Shown in pieces: positions 34,701 to 46,640 of a DNA stretch of 64,000 nucleotides. A program made the position numbers and the translations under genes. This DNA is from Sipunculus nudus (Eukaryota; Annelida; Sipuncula; Golfingiida; Sipunculidae). The DNA lies in NCBI GenBank assembly GCA_026874595.1, contig CM049317.1, positions 38,712,401 through 38,776,400 of the forward strand, given 5' to 3'. Within the stretch, counting starts at the first letter, position 1; each line of letters opens with the position of its first letter. Under the pieces are notes generated by a model, which saw nothing but the letters and a program-made list of their open reading frames with translations, had not been told where the DNA came from and did not search any database.

Positions 34701-36359
34701 TGAAATTTTTGACTATTCAAGGGGGTACTTTGTGGCCCAATAACTCGAAGGATCTGGGTAACAGAGACCTAATTTCTGGTTTCCATGGAGACTTTTCATA
34801 GGTCTCTCAATATGTCAAGAATGAAGATTCTAGGTCCAGTCTTTACAATTTGTGCCCTGTTAACAATTGTTCACATTTTTAAAGGTCTCAAAAATAGAGA
34901 AAACAATTTGTAAAGAATCGAAAATACAGTTGGCACCACCAGTCTGCAGAAACTTATGAAACATCTCATGATCAATAGGTATGCCAAAAATTATGACCTG
35001 CAGTGATGTAGTTAATGAGATATTGAAGTTTTTGTATGAAATTTTTTACTATTCTAGGGGGTACTTTGTGGCCCCATAGCTCGAAGGATATGGGTAACAG
35101 AGACCTAATTTCTGGTTTCCATGGAGACTTTTCATAGGTCTCTCAGTGTGTCATGAATGAAGATTCTAGGTCCAGTCTTTACGAATTGTGCCCTGTTAAC
35201 AGATGTTCACATTTGTAAAGGTCTCAAAAAAAGAGAAAACAATTTGTAAAGAATAGAAAAATACAGGTGGCGCCACCAGTCTGCAGAAACTCATGAAACA
35301 TCTCATGATCAATAGGTATGCAAAAAATCATGACCTGCAGTGACGTAGTTAATGAGATATTGAAGTTTTTGTATGAAATTTTTTACTATTCTAGGGGGTA
35401 CTTTGTGGCCCCCTAGCTCGAAGGATATGGGTAACAGAGACCTAATTTCTGGTTTCCATGGAGACTTTTCATAGGTCTCTCAGTGTGTCATGAATGAAGA
35501 TTCTAGGTCCAGTCTTTACGAATTGTGCTCTGTTAACAGATGTTCACATTTGTAAAGGTCTCAAAAAAAAGAGAAAACAATTTGTAAAGAATCGAAAAAT
35601 ACAGGTGGCGCCACCAGTCTGCAGAAACTCATGAAACATCTCATGATCAATAGGTATGCCAAAAATCATGACCTGCAGTGATGTAGTTAATGAGATATTG
35701 AAGATTTTGTATGAAATTTTTGACTATTCAAGGGGGTACTTTGTGGCCCAATAACTCGAAGGATCTGGGTAACAGAGACCTAATTTCTGGTTTCCATGGA
35801 GACTTTTCATAGGTCTCTCAATATGTCAAGAATGAAGATTCTAGGTCCAGTCTTTACAATTTGTGCCCTGTTAACAATTGTTCAAATTTTTAAAGGTCTC
35901 AAAAATAGAGAAAACAATTCATAAAGAATCGAAAAATACAGGTGGCGCCACCAGTCTGCAGAAACTTATAAAACATCTCATGATCAATAGGTATGCCAAA
36001 AATCATGAGCTGCAATGATGTAGTTAATGAGATATTGAAGTTTTTGTATGAAATTTTTGACTATTCTAGGGGGTAATTTGTGGCGCCTTAACTCGAAGGA
36101 TCTGGGTAACAGAGACCTAATTTCTAGTTTCCATGGAGACTTTTCATAGGTCTTTCAATATGTCAAGAATGAATATTCTAGGTCCAGTCTTTACAATTTG
36201 TGCCCTGTTAACAGATGTTCAAATTTTTAAAGGTCCCAAAAATAGAGAAAACAATTTGTAAAGAATCGAAAAATACAGGTGGCGCCAGCAGTCTGCAGAA
36301 ACTTATGAAACATCTCATGATCAATAGGTATGCCAAAAATCATGACCTGCAGTGATGTA
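31717..36359 (+). repeat. Composite satellite-like element, second copy (families C then A)
   Basis: It starts near 31725 with AACGGGTATTCGACAAGCGA, runs through family C monomers to about 32550, then family A monomers of about 337 bp with palindromes near 32900, 33238, 33580, 33915, 34254, 34592, 34927, 35266, 35604, 35940 and 36275. A three-monomer block of 1011 bp is duplicated almost exactly (about 33900-34910 and 34911-35921). The array is broken at 36359 by a transposon and resumes at 39613. Confidence 0.88.
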
Positions 36360-38064
36360 CCGTATTTACTCGTGTATAGGACGACAAATTGGTTCCCAAA
36401 TTTTGGAGGGCTTAGTGGGGGGGTCGTCCTATTATCGGGTACAAATTTTTCAGTCACCTGAAGCTCACCGAAAATGATAAACAAGATACCGGTAAGTATA
36501 TCAACCAGTGCTGCGTCGGTAGAACACAAGCCTTAAAACGTCCGTACAGAGATTCTAGTAATGACATGTATTTATTTTCTTTTTTTATGTGTCTGATATA
36601 ATGTTTATAAAGCATAACATATGTTTTATTACAAGAAGAACGTATGATGTTTATCCTTCTCACGTTACTAAATTTGTCATATCAGCGGCGTAGTATGCAT
36701 GACTTGTGTTCACAAGCGGGCCGACATGTAACCTCCCCGCAAATACCCCCGGCCCAACCATAAACTATAAACATTCCCCCAAAAGGCACGCTGATATGCA
36801 TATCGTCGGCAGTGTAATAATTACACATTTTAAATCGTGTATGTCGATCGTATTTTTTACATATTTTTATCTTGTCATGGTTTAATATTCCGTATTACTG
36901 AAAAAGAATATACAAAATTGCGGTCGTCCTTCGCTTTCGCCAAGCGTCCAGACGGGTAACCTAAACGACACCGGTCACGCCCAGTTCAACGATAAGCTAA
37001 TAAATTCCATTTTCATTCTCCACATGAAATCAGTTATATAAAAATCGTTATCAAAGCAAATTGGTTCCAATATAAATAATATATTTAACAAATCTCGCTG
37101 ACAAACATACAACATTAAGAAAGTATGATTAATTATCACGGAATATAATTAATGTAGCGCACATGTTTGGTTAAACAAACGAGTAAACAACTCATCAGTG
37201 ACAGCTTTGATCACCTTGTGATGACAGTAACCAAAAGGACAAGGGCACGGATTACCTGATCAGTGGAGGTTTCAGGTGTGAGAATCGCCTTTGATATGGT
37301 GGTTTCTCTCGGCTTGCCTAAATCAAAGAGACCTTATTCAGTTGACTGTGAAAGCTGCCGGTAAGTATCGCCCACTGATGCGTTGGTAACAAACAAGCGT
37401 GTTTATTTAAGAAATGTATTTATTTTTTTCTTTATTTTGTCTGATATTATGTTTATGAAGCACATCACACGTTTTATTTTAAGAGAAACGTGTGATGTTT
37501 GTCCTTCTCACTTTACAAAATGTGTCATACCAGCGGCGTAGCATGCATGACTTGTGTTCACAAGCAGGCCGACATGTAACCTCCCCGCAAATACCCCTGG
37601 CCCAACAATAAACTATAAATATTCCCCAAAAAGGCACGCTGATATGCAAATCGTCCACAGTGTAATAATTACAAATTTTAAATCGTGTATGTCGATCGTA
37701 TTTTTCACATATTTTTATCTTGTCATGGTTTAATATTCCGTATTACTTAAAAAGAATATACAATATTGCGGTCGTCCTTCGCTTTCGCCAGGCGTCCTGA
37801 CGGGTAACCTAAACGACACCGGTCACGCCCAGCTCAACGATGAGCTAATAAATTCCATTTTCATTCTCCACATGATACCAGTTGTATAAAAATTATTATC
37901 AAAGCAAATTGGTTCCAGTATAAATAATATATTTAACAAATCTCGCTGACAAACATACAACATTAAGAAAGTATGATTAATTATCACAGAATATAATTAA
38001 TGTAGCGCACATGTTTGGTTAAACGAGTAAACAACTCATCAGTGACAGCTTTGATCAACTTGTG

Positions 38065-38241
38065 ATGACGGTCACGCTTCTGAAGAAACTATGTCTGCTC
38101 GTGTGGGACCAGTTCCGGGGACACCTGACCCCCGCCATCAAGGCCGCTGTCAAGCAATGCCGGACTCACCAGGCCGTTATACTCAAATGCGCATATAACA
38201 TACCACTTAGACAGTGTTTGTCCACTTTAAATGTTGATTAG
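38065..38241 (+). pseudogene. Fragment of pogo/jerky-type DDE transposase
   Basis: A 58-codon open frame contains LLVWDQFRGHLTPAIKAAVK followed by HQAVI. This pattern (hydrophobic strand, WDxFRGH, then a basic helix and AVI) matches the second catalytic region of the DDE_1 transposases of the pogo/Tigger/jerky group. The match stops after AVI where the family normally continues with a Pro-Gly-Gly type loop; here the text becomes unrelated. The rest of the enzyme is missing, so this is a remnant. A possible N-terminal scrap, PKSKRPYSVDC, lies near 37310-37350. Confidence 0.7.
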
Positions 38242-38617
38242 AAGAATATGTATTATCCTAATAAACGGTGATACACGGGGAACGATGTCTGCTCTGGGTT
38301 TCCCCCCTGCCACGGCTGGCCGGCAGCCGCCTGTGTAACCAGTGGTAACGGGCCGTGTTGGATCAGCGAGCAAAGGTCACGCAGTTCATTGTTTCAGATT
38401 CTGACACAGTTTCAAGCGCAAGGGTTGCAAAGTTTCAAAAGTGAGTCTTGTTTACATACTAAAACATAATATTTAGCTGAATTTCTTGGTCATTCGAATA
38501 AAGTACTATATCTCCCTTGGATTACTTAAAGTTTCCTTGTCATAAACGCACTATTGATTTTACACGATTTTTTTTCCGACAAGGGTTTGAAGTTCTCCAG
38601 TTTACTCTGAAGCTTTT

Positions 38618-38653
38618 ATGCGGCGGTTTCCAGGGTCCTGGATACCGCCGCAT
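38618..38653. repeat. 36-nt near-perfect palindrome
   Basis: Arms ATGCGGCGGT and ACCGCCGCAT enclose a second pair TCCAGG and CCTGGA, giving a 16-bp stem with one T/T mismatch and a 2-nt centre. It is the most GC-rich spot in an AT-rich transposon interior. Confidence 0.85.
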
Positions 38654-39612
38654 TTAATGCAGCTAATGATCAGTCAGACTTTGGAGGCTTCTGAACTCAG
38701 TGTTTGTCAGAAGTTTGGCTGAAGTTTAACAGTGTGTTAGCCATTTATGATGAAAGAACATTTGCATGTAATTTTGTTTTCAAGTGTGACGTGTTTATAG
38801 CCATTTTCCGGTAGTTAAGGGCTTTGATGATGATTATTTCAGTTAATCGCTTTGTAAGTATGTTAATATCATCACAGGTGTTGAAGTCATCATTTATGAT
38901 TTCAAGTGGAATTGTCGATTCCTGCAGCCCCAAAGCCTGCAAACCATAGTGCTTAATTCAGTACTTAATGTCATCTATATGCAATCTCTTACCTACATCA
39001 ATTTGAAATTTTGTACCAACACATATTTTTTGTATGTTAAGTTTGACTGAAAACCAAAAAAAAAAAAGCATTCCTTCACGCAAGTTATAATTTATTGTTT
39101 TTCATATTTAGTTAACAGCTTGCAATATTTATAGTACTTTGACAATATTTAATTGTTTATAAATAGTATTAGAAATACTTTCATAGCATCACAGCTTTTG
39201 AATTTTTTATCATTTTGTTTTGTCAGTTTAGGCAACCACAGAAATGCATCAGTGCTTAATTCAGTGCCTAATTTATTTTTATCTGGTGTTTCTTATGACA
39301 TCATTTTGAATTGTATATACACATTCTTTTATATATTTAATAAAATCCTGTTTTGGTCTGTTCCATCATACATTTCCTTTTAACTTTCCTATTTTCACTT
39401 TTTTACTAATAAAAAGAAATATACCACTGAACATTTGAAGAATAAAATGTTATAATAGCCCACTTTAATCATCGGTTTTCATGATCATGACACATTGTGA
39501 TTCAGTAGCTGACAGATCCATTGTGCTAAAAAATAATTTGTACCCAAATTTGAGGCCTAAAATTGGGGGGTCGTCTTATACACGGGGTCGTCCTATACAC
39601 GAGTAATTACGG

Positions 39613-40231
39613 TAGTTAATGAGATATTGAAGTTTTTGTATGAAATTTTTTACTATTCTAGGGGGTACTTTGGGGCCCCAAAGCTCGAAGGATATGGGTA
39701 ACAGAGACCTAATTTCTGGTTTCCATGGAGACTTTTCATAGGTCTCTCAGTGTGTCAAGAATGAAGATACTAGGTCCAGTCTTTAAAATTTGTGCCCTGT
39801 TAACAGATGTTCACATTTTAAAAGGTCTCAAAAATAGAGAAAAAAATTCGTTAAAAATAAAAAAATACAGGTGGCGCCACCAGTCTGCAGGAACTGATGG
39901 AACATCTCATGATCAATATGTATTCCAAAAATCATGACCATCAGTGATGTAGTTAATGATATATTGAAGTTTTTGTATGAAATTTTGGACTATTCTGGGG
40001 GGTACTTTGGGGCCCCATAGCTCGAAGAATATTGGTAACAGAGACCTAATTTCTGGTTTCCAAGGAGATTTTTTATGGACCTCTCAGAATGTCAAGTTAC
40101 AAGATTCTAGGTCCAGCGGTTACGATTTGTGCCCGGTTAACGGACAAACAGACTGACAGATGGACGGACAGACAGACGACGGACAAAGAGTGATCTCTAT
40201 AGCTCAGATGACTTACAGTCAGCTGAGCTAA
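39613..40231 (+). repeat. End of the composite element after the transposon
   Basis: Satellite text resumes at the TA with GTTAATGAGATATTGAAG, gives nearly two more family A monomers (GGTGGCGCCACC near 39868), a microsatellite of GACGGACAGACAGACG type (40140-40182) and the hairpin at 40201-40229. It completes the element begun at 31717. Confidence 0.85.
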
Positions 40232-41688
40232 GAATTATTGTTTTTTGTTATGTTTTTGGCCAAAACAACTACTATAGGAGGGGGTTGGACAGTTAGATCC
40301 AGGTGAAGCCACCCTAGAGCTGGCTGGCTGCAGAGAATGCCTCGCTTCAAGCATGCATGATTGGCCAGAAAGTTCAACAAGAGTGCATATAGAGGGGTTT
40401 CAGTAGAGCCTAGGTGTGACATGGCCTCAAAAAAACTTAAATAAAAGCTACAATTTTTGGTAAATTCCTTACAAATATCAGAATTTAGAAGCTGAAATCC
40501 TTACTTGTGCATGATGTAAAAATTAAATCAACAGTGCTTACAGGGGGAAATGTGCCATGGCCAAATCCGGGCAAAATTTAAGGGAATGATTTTATATTTT
40601 TGCAAACAACTTATAAATTTGTTAATTTCAGATCTAATTTTCAGCATTCATTTGAATCTTGACTAAATGAAGTTATATCCCTGAAAATAAGTCTCTAGCT
40701 TCAGCAAATATTATGTTAAGTGAGTAAATATATTTCTTGATTTTTACAAGGTGCATTATGTTCGGGCCCATAACTTCAACAAATTACACAATATGGACAT
40801 AATTTTTGGTATGTACATAGGAAATGTATGGAAGAATAGGCATACTAAATATGATCAAAAACACAGTGGTTTTGATATTAGGCTGTCTCGAAGTGTAACA
40901 ATGGGTTTTTTATGAAAAAACAGAGGTTTTTCCTGATTTTTTTACAAAGTCAATTATGTTCAGGCCCACAACTTAAAGAAATTACACTTAACAGACTTAA
41001 TTGCTAGAATGTTTATAGGAAATTTATATAAGAATTCATCTTGTAAATATTCAAACTCCTGTAACTCCCCTAAAATTCATAAAACCCAAATCATTTGAAT
41101 AAACTTGAGAGAGCTCATCTCTGGGATAATTGCTGTGAAAAATTAAGCAATTGGGCTGGATGAAATAGATTTTAAAAGTCTTTTTTTTTTTTAGCTTTCC
41201 CCCCGTAAAATGTAAGTTATTGCAGGTGGGGCCACAAAAAGCTCAATCCCACAACATTTGATATGTGACAGAGTTTTGCATAAAATTTGTGGATGCTAGT
41301 TCCCGCCATTCCTGAAAAATTATGAGTTAATGTACTGATGACCTATGACCCAAGGAAAAATTTGAAATCCTGTGGAAAATCAAAATTTCATTCAATATAG
41401 TATTCACTTAATTTCCCTGGTTCATAGAAATCTTTGCATATGATCTGAAGGTTGAAGTGTTCTTATTTAGTGACTTATCTGAAGGAAAGTGGGAAAACAC
41501 ATTTTGAATCAACAGAGATGGCACAGCCTTCATGTAACAGTCACTTGTCAGTCATGTCATGAGCAGGAATGTCACTCAGAAAACATAAGGAATTTACACA
41601 AGAAAAACAGTAAGCACTCATCTACGATGCCATACATCTGTAGCCTTACTTTCTGTTTATAATGACTGCATATTTCAACAAAACATAC
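40232..41688 (+). repeat. LIG4 intron 3 near exon 3: families B, D and a short repeat
   Basis: 40370-40440 carries GGGGTTTCAGTAGAGCC, also found twice at 61590 and 61835. 40440-40930 is family B without its hairpin end. 40930-41345 is family D text (ATTCATAAAACCCAAATC, then GCAGGTGGGGCCACAA). The remainder to the exon is unique. Confidence 0.6.
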
Positions 41689-41790
41689 CGCCTTAGCATT
41701 TTTTGGAGATTTGTAGTTCAGTAACTTCTGGGCTGCAGTACTCTCCTTGTTCAGTCCTAGGATCTTGATGTACAACCTAGCCAGCTTATT
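41689..41790 (-). CDS. LIG4: LIG4 exon 3 (residues 83-116)
   Basis: A 34-codon exon with acceptor TTTTAG and donor GTATGT, phase 0 at both ends. It encodes NKLARLYIKILGLNKES and then QKLLNYKSP, matching human MLAKLYIELLNLPRDG and LKLLNYRTP in the DNA-binding domain. It is isolated by two very long repeat-filled introns, 13.6 kb before and 15.0 kb after. Confidence 0.94.
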
Positions 41791-42944
41791 CTAAAATATA
41801 TATATATATATATATATTAAAAATATAATAATCACAAGATATGTGTGGCCTCGATTATTTTCTCAGTGGGATACAAATCCACAAGTTATAATAAAACATA
41901 CTTGAGACCCAAGCATTAAGGTTTTTCACATTATCTATAGCACTTATTTTTTTTTAATTTTAAATAAAAAAGGAATGAAGCTGATATTGCTATTATTGAA
42001 ACAACAGTTTCTGATTAACTACAGAACAGGGCCTTTAGCAATGCAATTTTATTATCTCTGCAAAACTTGTATCTAATGGTATGTTAAACTGTAAATATTT
42101 TTATCACTAAGATCATAAGTAAAACTAAAAGGCACAGACTAACATGAGACCTGTCAGTCAGTGGAGCAGTAATTCAATATGAAGCGAGTGCTTTATATAC
42201 TTGAGGACAAAGGAAAGTAAAAGTGTAAACAGAATTTGCATTGATCACAGACTGCCTTTACAGGCTCACCTGTATTACAAGTAAAATATGGTTTACCATT
42301 GTTGGTGACACTAAAGATATGAATGATCAGGTTTTCTTTATATTTTGTGTGATGACAATATACATACCCTTAATGAAAGTTATGCATGGAACATGCATGA
42401 AAATGCATGGATGCATGGATGATGCATAGAACATGTCTGGAACACACTGGGTAAATATTTTTTTTTTGGGTGCATTGACATGCATGGATATTGCCTGGAC
42501 TTGTATGGATATGCATGAGCTTGCCTGGGAAACAATGAAATAGATTTTCAGACAACATTTCAGGTGTCTGAATATACATGGATTTAAAATGGAATATGTA
42601 TGGGTAAAATTGACTCTACTGATTAATCCTGGTTAGCCTGAGTTGAGCTAGCATGGATCATGCATGAAGCACTTTAGATGATATTTTCTGACCAAGTCAC
42701 TGTCTGGATTTCCCCGGGACAAAAGTCACTTGTAAAATTAGGAATTTCTGACTTAGCATGAATACGGGGAACTAAAGAAGAGCTTTCCTGATAGTCTTTG
42801 CCTGGACTTGCCTGAAGCAGAGGTCACGTGTAAAACATGTTGGTGACTTGCTAAACCAGTTTCAAAACCATAGCCATCACATGACACCCGTGTCTATACA
42901 CACAACCTGATGAGGGTCTTCATGCAGTTATCTTGCTGTTACAG
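41791..42944. other. LIG4 intron 2, unique part
   Basis: A TA microsatellite lies at 41798-41819, directly in the acceptor region of exon 3. 42375-42535 is rich in ATGCATGGA words. No gene is seen on either strand. Confidence 0.45.
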
Positions 42945-43037
42945 TCATCATGAACAGGAGAACTTCAAGAAGTGATCTGAACACTAATCGTCTAAAATCT
43001 CATAGAAGAGGAGTCATCATCCTTTGCATCTCTGTTG
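42945..43037 (+). CDS. Possible first coding exon of a nested plus-strand gene
   Basis: An acceptor-like GCTGTTACAG is followed by TCATC and ATG (42950), 29 codons and a consensus GTGAGT donor at 43038. The peptide is MNRRTSRSDLNTNRLKSH followed by RRGVIILCISV: a very basic start and then a hydrophobic stretch, as in a type II membrane protein such as a Golgi glycosyltransferase. No second exon could be fixed; candidate text at 43320-43486 is open in more than one frame. It would lie inside LIG4 intron 2 on the other strand. Not recognised as a named gene. Confidence 0.3.
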
Positions 43038-43990
43038 GTGAGTATTCAAAAGATAAATTTAACTGTACGTATTGATATTTATCCCCAACATGGAGAATGA
43101 ACATGAGAAATCCATTTGTAAGCATTACCTGATCTGCTCATGAATATAATTCATGTTGCTAACTCAGAATTGCTGATACAGTTTTACGTTCAAAATAAGC
43201 CATTTCAGTGTCTGATATTTTATCATGCATGAATTGCTTCTTTATACTGTATTAGGCCAAATCAGAGGAAAATTAGATGCTTCACAAAACTTTTAATTTT
43301 AAAATGTTGGTTGACACTGTCATACTGAAGGTGACCAGTACTGTCAGTGGTATTACAAGGTCAAGGACACCCAAGGGGGATAGGTCAGTTGGTATATGCC
43401 ACTTACCAATCAGTGTTTCTAAACCAGAAGTGCAGTTAGTACAGTTACTCAAGTCACTGACATCTCAACTGAATGTTAAATTCTGAGTTTTAAGCAGGAG
43501 AGGACCTGACTACAGTCAAGAGAGACCTCTCAGTTCTGGCTTAATGCATTAAATCATGAACAAGGCCTACAGGCCTAATGCAAACCTGTGCAATGGGATA
43601 TACATCAGGTACAATGCTTCCATGTAGGACCGTTACTTTTCAAGTACGTGTGACATGTATATGTACAATTCAATCACTATACATTTTGAACCAAAGTGCA
43701 TGTACCAATTACACAAACGTCACTGCTGAAATACGTCATGGATGCACATAACACAGAATAGATTGCAAGTGGCACCACCAGTCTTGTGATAGAGAAACCC
43801 ATCAAGGCCTACAGGTCTAATGCGAACCTGTGCAATAAGTTTACACCAGGTATTATGCTTCAATGCTGGACCATTACTTTTCAAGAACATGTGTAATATG
43901 TATATGAACAATGCAAGTACTTAACACTTAGAACAAGAAAAAATTAAACAAACATCACTGCTGAAATTCTGGAATGGGTGCACACAACAC
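43038..43990. repeat. Unique stretch and two family G heads
   Basis: 43038-43555 is unique. Family G occurs at 43559-43720 and 43803-43950 (AAGGCCTACAGG head), tandem at about 245 bp spacing, with a GGCACCACCAGTCTTG block between. Confidence 0.5.
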
Positions 43991-43991
43991 A

Positions 43992-45728
43992 AAAACTAGA
44001 ATACGAGTAGTCAACAAGCAACCACATGTATCCGCCAAAATCAGAGTGGGACCGGTGAAGTGAGGCATGGATTGAGAGGCAAGGGGAAATAGAGTGAGGT
44101 GTGTTGCATAATAGCCTGGATGTCTGCAGCTGAAATGTGTATGTAGGTTGCACCACCTACCACAAAATACAGAAAGCTGTCTAAGTTGTATACATATGCA
44201 AAATTTAGGCAGATAATTCAAACCACTACTTGTATATGAGTGATTTTATCCCACAGCAGATGAACAGATGGAGGCTGTGCAAAAATGGGTGCAGGTGGCG
44301 CCCCCAGTTTTGCGTGTGATAAAGAGCTATGGGAGATCTATACACATGCAAAATTTTTGCCCAACTGGTCAAAAGGTTCCAGAGATATGAGCTTGGATGT
44401 CTGCAGCTTAGACGTGAATGTAGGTGGCGCCACCTGTCATAAAATCAAGAAAGCTGTCCAGAATGTATACACATGCAAAATTTCAGGTGGATAAGTCCAA
44501 CCAATTCTGAGATACGAGTGTTTTTATCCCAAGGCAGATAAATAGACTGACGCTGTGCAAAAATGGTGGCAGGTGGCACCACCAATTTTGTTTATGATTA
44601 AGAGATATGTGAGACCTATACACAAGCAAAATTTCAGGGGGATATGTCAAACGAGTCCTGAGATATAAGCCTGAATGTCTCCAGCGTATACATAAATGTA
44701 GGTGGCGCCACCTGCCACAAAATCCTGAGAGCTATTCAAGATGTATATACCTGCAAAATTATAGGCAGACATGTCAAACCACTGCCGAGATATAAGTGTT
44801 TTTATCCCATGTGGCGCCACCAGTTTTGCGTATAATAAAGAGCTATGTGAGGATATAAACACACAAAATTTTTGCCCAATCCATCAAACAGTTTCCGAAG
44901 ATATGAGCTTGGATGTCTGCAGCATAAATGTGAATGTAGCTGGCGCCACCTGTCATAAAATCAAGAAAGTTATCCAAGATGTATAAACCTGCAAAATTTT
45001 AGGCAGATATGTCAAACCACTGCCGAGATATTAGTGATTTTATCCCATGGCAAACAAAGAGACAGACGCTGTGCAAAAATTGTTGCAGGTGGCGCCACCA
45101 TTTTTGCAATTGATGAAATGCTATGTGAGATCTATACACATGCAAAATTTTAGGAGGATATTTCAAACCAATCCTGAGATATAAGCCTGAATGTCTGCAG
45201 CGTATACATAAATGTAGGTGGTGCCACCTGCCACAAAATCCACCAATACCTCAATTTCAGATATGACCTATGTGACAAACATTGACATAAAATTTGGTGA
45301 TGATAGCTCCAGCCGTTTCTGAGATTTAAATTTTAATATGCTTTTTTGGACAGATGACAAAGTTTAACCTCCTGTAACTCGGCCAAAAATCTCTGAACTG
45401 AAACCATTCGAACAAACATGAGAGAGATTGTTCCAGGGATCATTTCTGTGAAATATAGGACAATTTGGCTGGACAGTTTCGGAGAAGAAGATTTTTAAAA
45501 CTTTTTTAGCTTTTTCCCTATAAAATCTAAGAAAAATGCAGTAAGAAAAAAAATAATCAAAATCTGATATAGTTTTTTGGATGACTGATTATTTGCAAAA
45601 ACTTTGGTGATGCTAGCTCCTGCATTTTTTGAGATAGCTATACAGAGATAACGTACAGACGACGCACGACACACGACATACGACGGACGACACCGCACCA
45701 TCGCATAAGCTCACAGGTTCGCTAAAAA
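43992..45728 (+). repeat. Composite element, families C then D
   Basis: It starts ACTAGAATACGAGTAG and continues with family C monomers with the GGTGGCGCCACC palindrome or near forms at about 44295, 44421, 44570, 44700, 44812, 44940, 45088 and 45215. From about 45240 it becomes family D and ends with a GACGGACGACACC tail and GCATAAGCTCACAGGTTCGC, then TAAAAA. The same family C start thus leads to a different end from that at 3861-8106. Confidence 0.8.
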
Positions 45729-46640
45729 ACCAGGCAGATACTTCAAACCACTGTCAGGCTATGTGCACAGATGCATGAAACAACAGAAAACCAGAAGTTG
45801 ACAAGAGACAACGTGTCTCCGCTGAAGTCAGAGTGGTACAGGTGGAGTGACGGATGGATTGAGTGGTATGTCATACCACTGCTGAATATAGTCAACTAAA
45901 ACTCTGAGAAAAGGACATTAATTAATTCAATGAAAACACCTGCTGCCACTTGTCTGGTCTACTAGAAAACTCTCCAAGATGGACTGACATGCCACATTTG
46001 AGACCAATACCTTGACCAACTCCTGAGATATGAGCAATTTTCACCCAAAGCACATGTATGGATGGATGCCTTGTGAAAAAAATTGCAGATGAGTCAGGGA
46101 GAAATATACCAGCGACACGGAAGAGTGTGACTCTCTAGTCAGTGTTTTTTTTTTTCACCTTTCCGATAATTGCAGAACTTCCAACAGACTTTATATATGG
46201 ATTGTCTTCAGTTTGCCTTTGGGATTATTACCAGAACTCCACTTTTGGATTACAACAGATTGTTTTCGAGTTTAAACCTGACTATAATTCTCTTGGAAGT
46301 TTTATTTGAACTATTTACATGGATTATTTATGTTAAAGGACTCTTGTTGAGCTGTGACAGTGGTGTTATCCAGAAATCAAAGCCTAGGATCCGGACACTC
46401 TGGTACTGTACATTTTTGTTATTGATATACTGTGTAATTGTATTGATTTAGTGTATTGTAATGTTAGGATTGTTCTAAGAATAAATTATAATTATTTGTT
46501 AACAAAAAACCACTGACTTCTTTATTCATTCCCCTAGACATTTCACGCTGCCTTGTGTTGTGGAATCTTTTTTTTTATCTCTGTAACAAAATTTGTGCTC
46601 ATCATGATTACATGATCTGTTGTTATAAGGTTCCGTAACA
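45729..46640. other. Unique stretch, possible solo LTR or exon
   Basis: 46150-46170 is a pure pyrimidine tract leading to ATTGCAG, then a 93-codon open frame (46170-46451) rich in Leu and Ile, then AATAAA near 46481 and TTGTTAAC. This could be a retrotransposon LTR with its polyadenylation signal, or a terminal exon. Neither is supported by a recognised protein or by target duplications. Confidence 0.25.

Larger units (their letters stand above)
36360..39612. mobile_element. TA-flanked pogo-type DNA transposon, degenerate (3253 bp)
   Basis: Left end CCGTATTTACTCGTGTATAG and right end CTATACACGAGTAATTACGG form inverted repeats of 26 bp with one mismatch. Both sides are TA, and the uninterrupted satellite text GATGTAGTTAATGAG recovers the empty site exactly, so the target duplication is TA. 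Inside are an ~848-bp direct duplication (about 36488-37244 and 37353-38080), a fragment of DDE transposase at 38065-38180, and a 36-nt palindrome at 38618-38653. Much of the right third is AT-rich. It does not encode a complete transposase. Confidence 0.88.
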
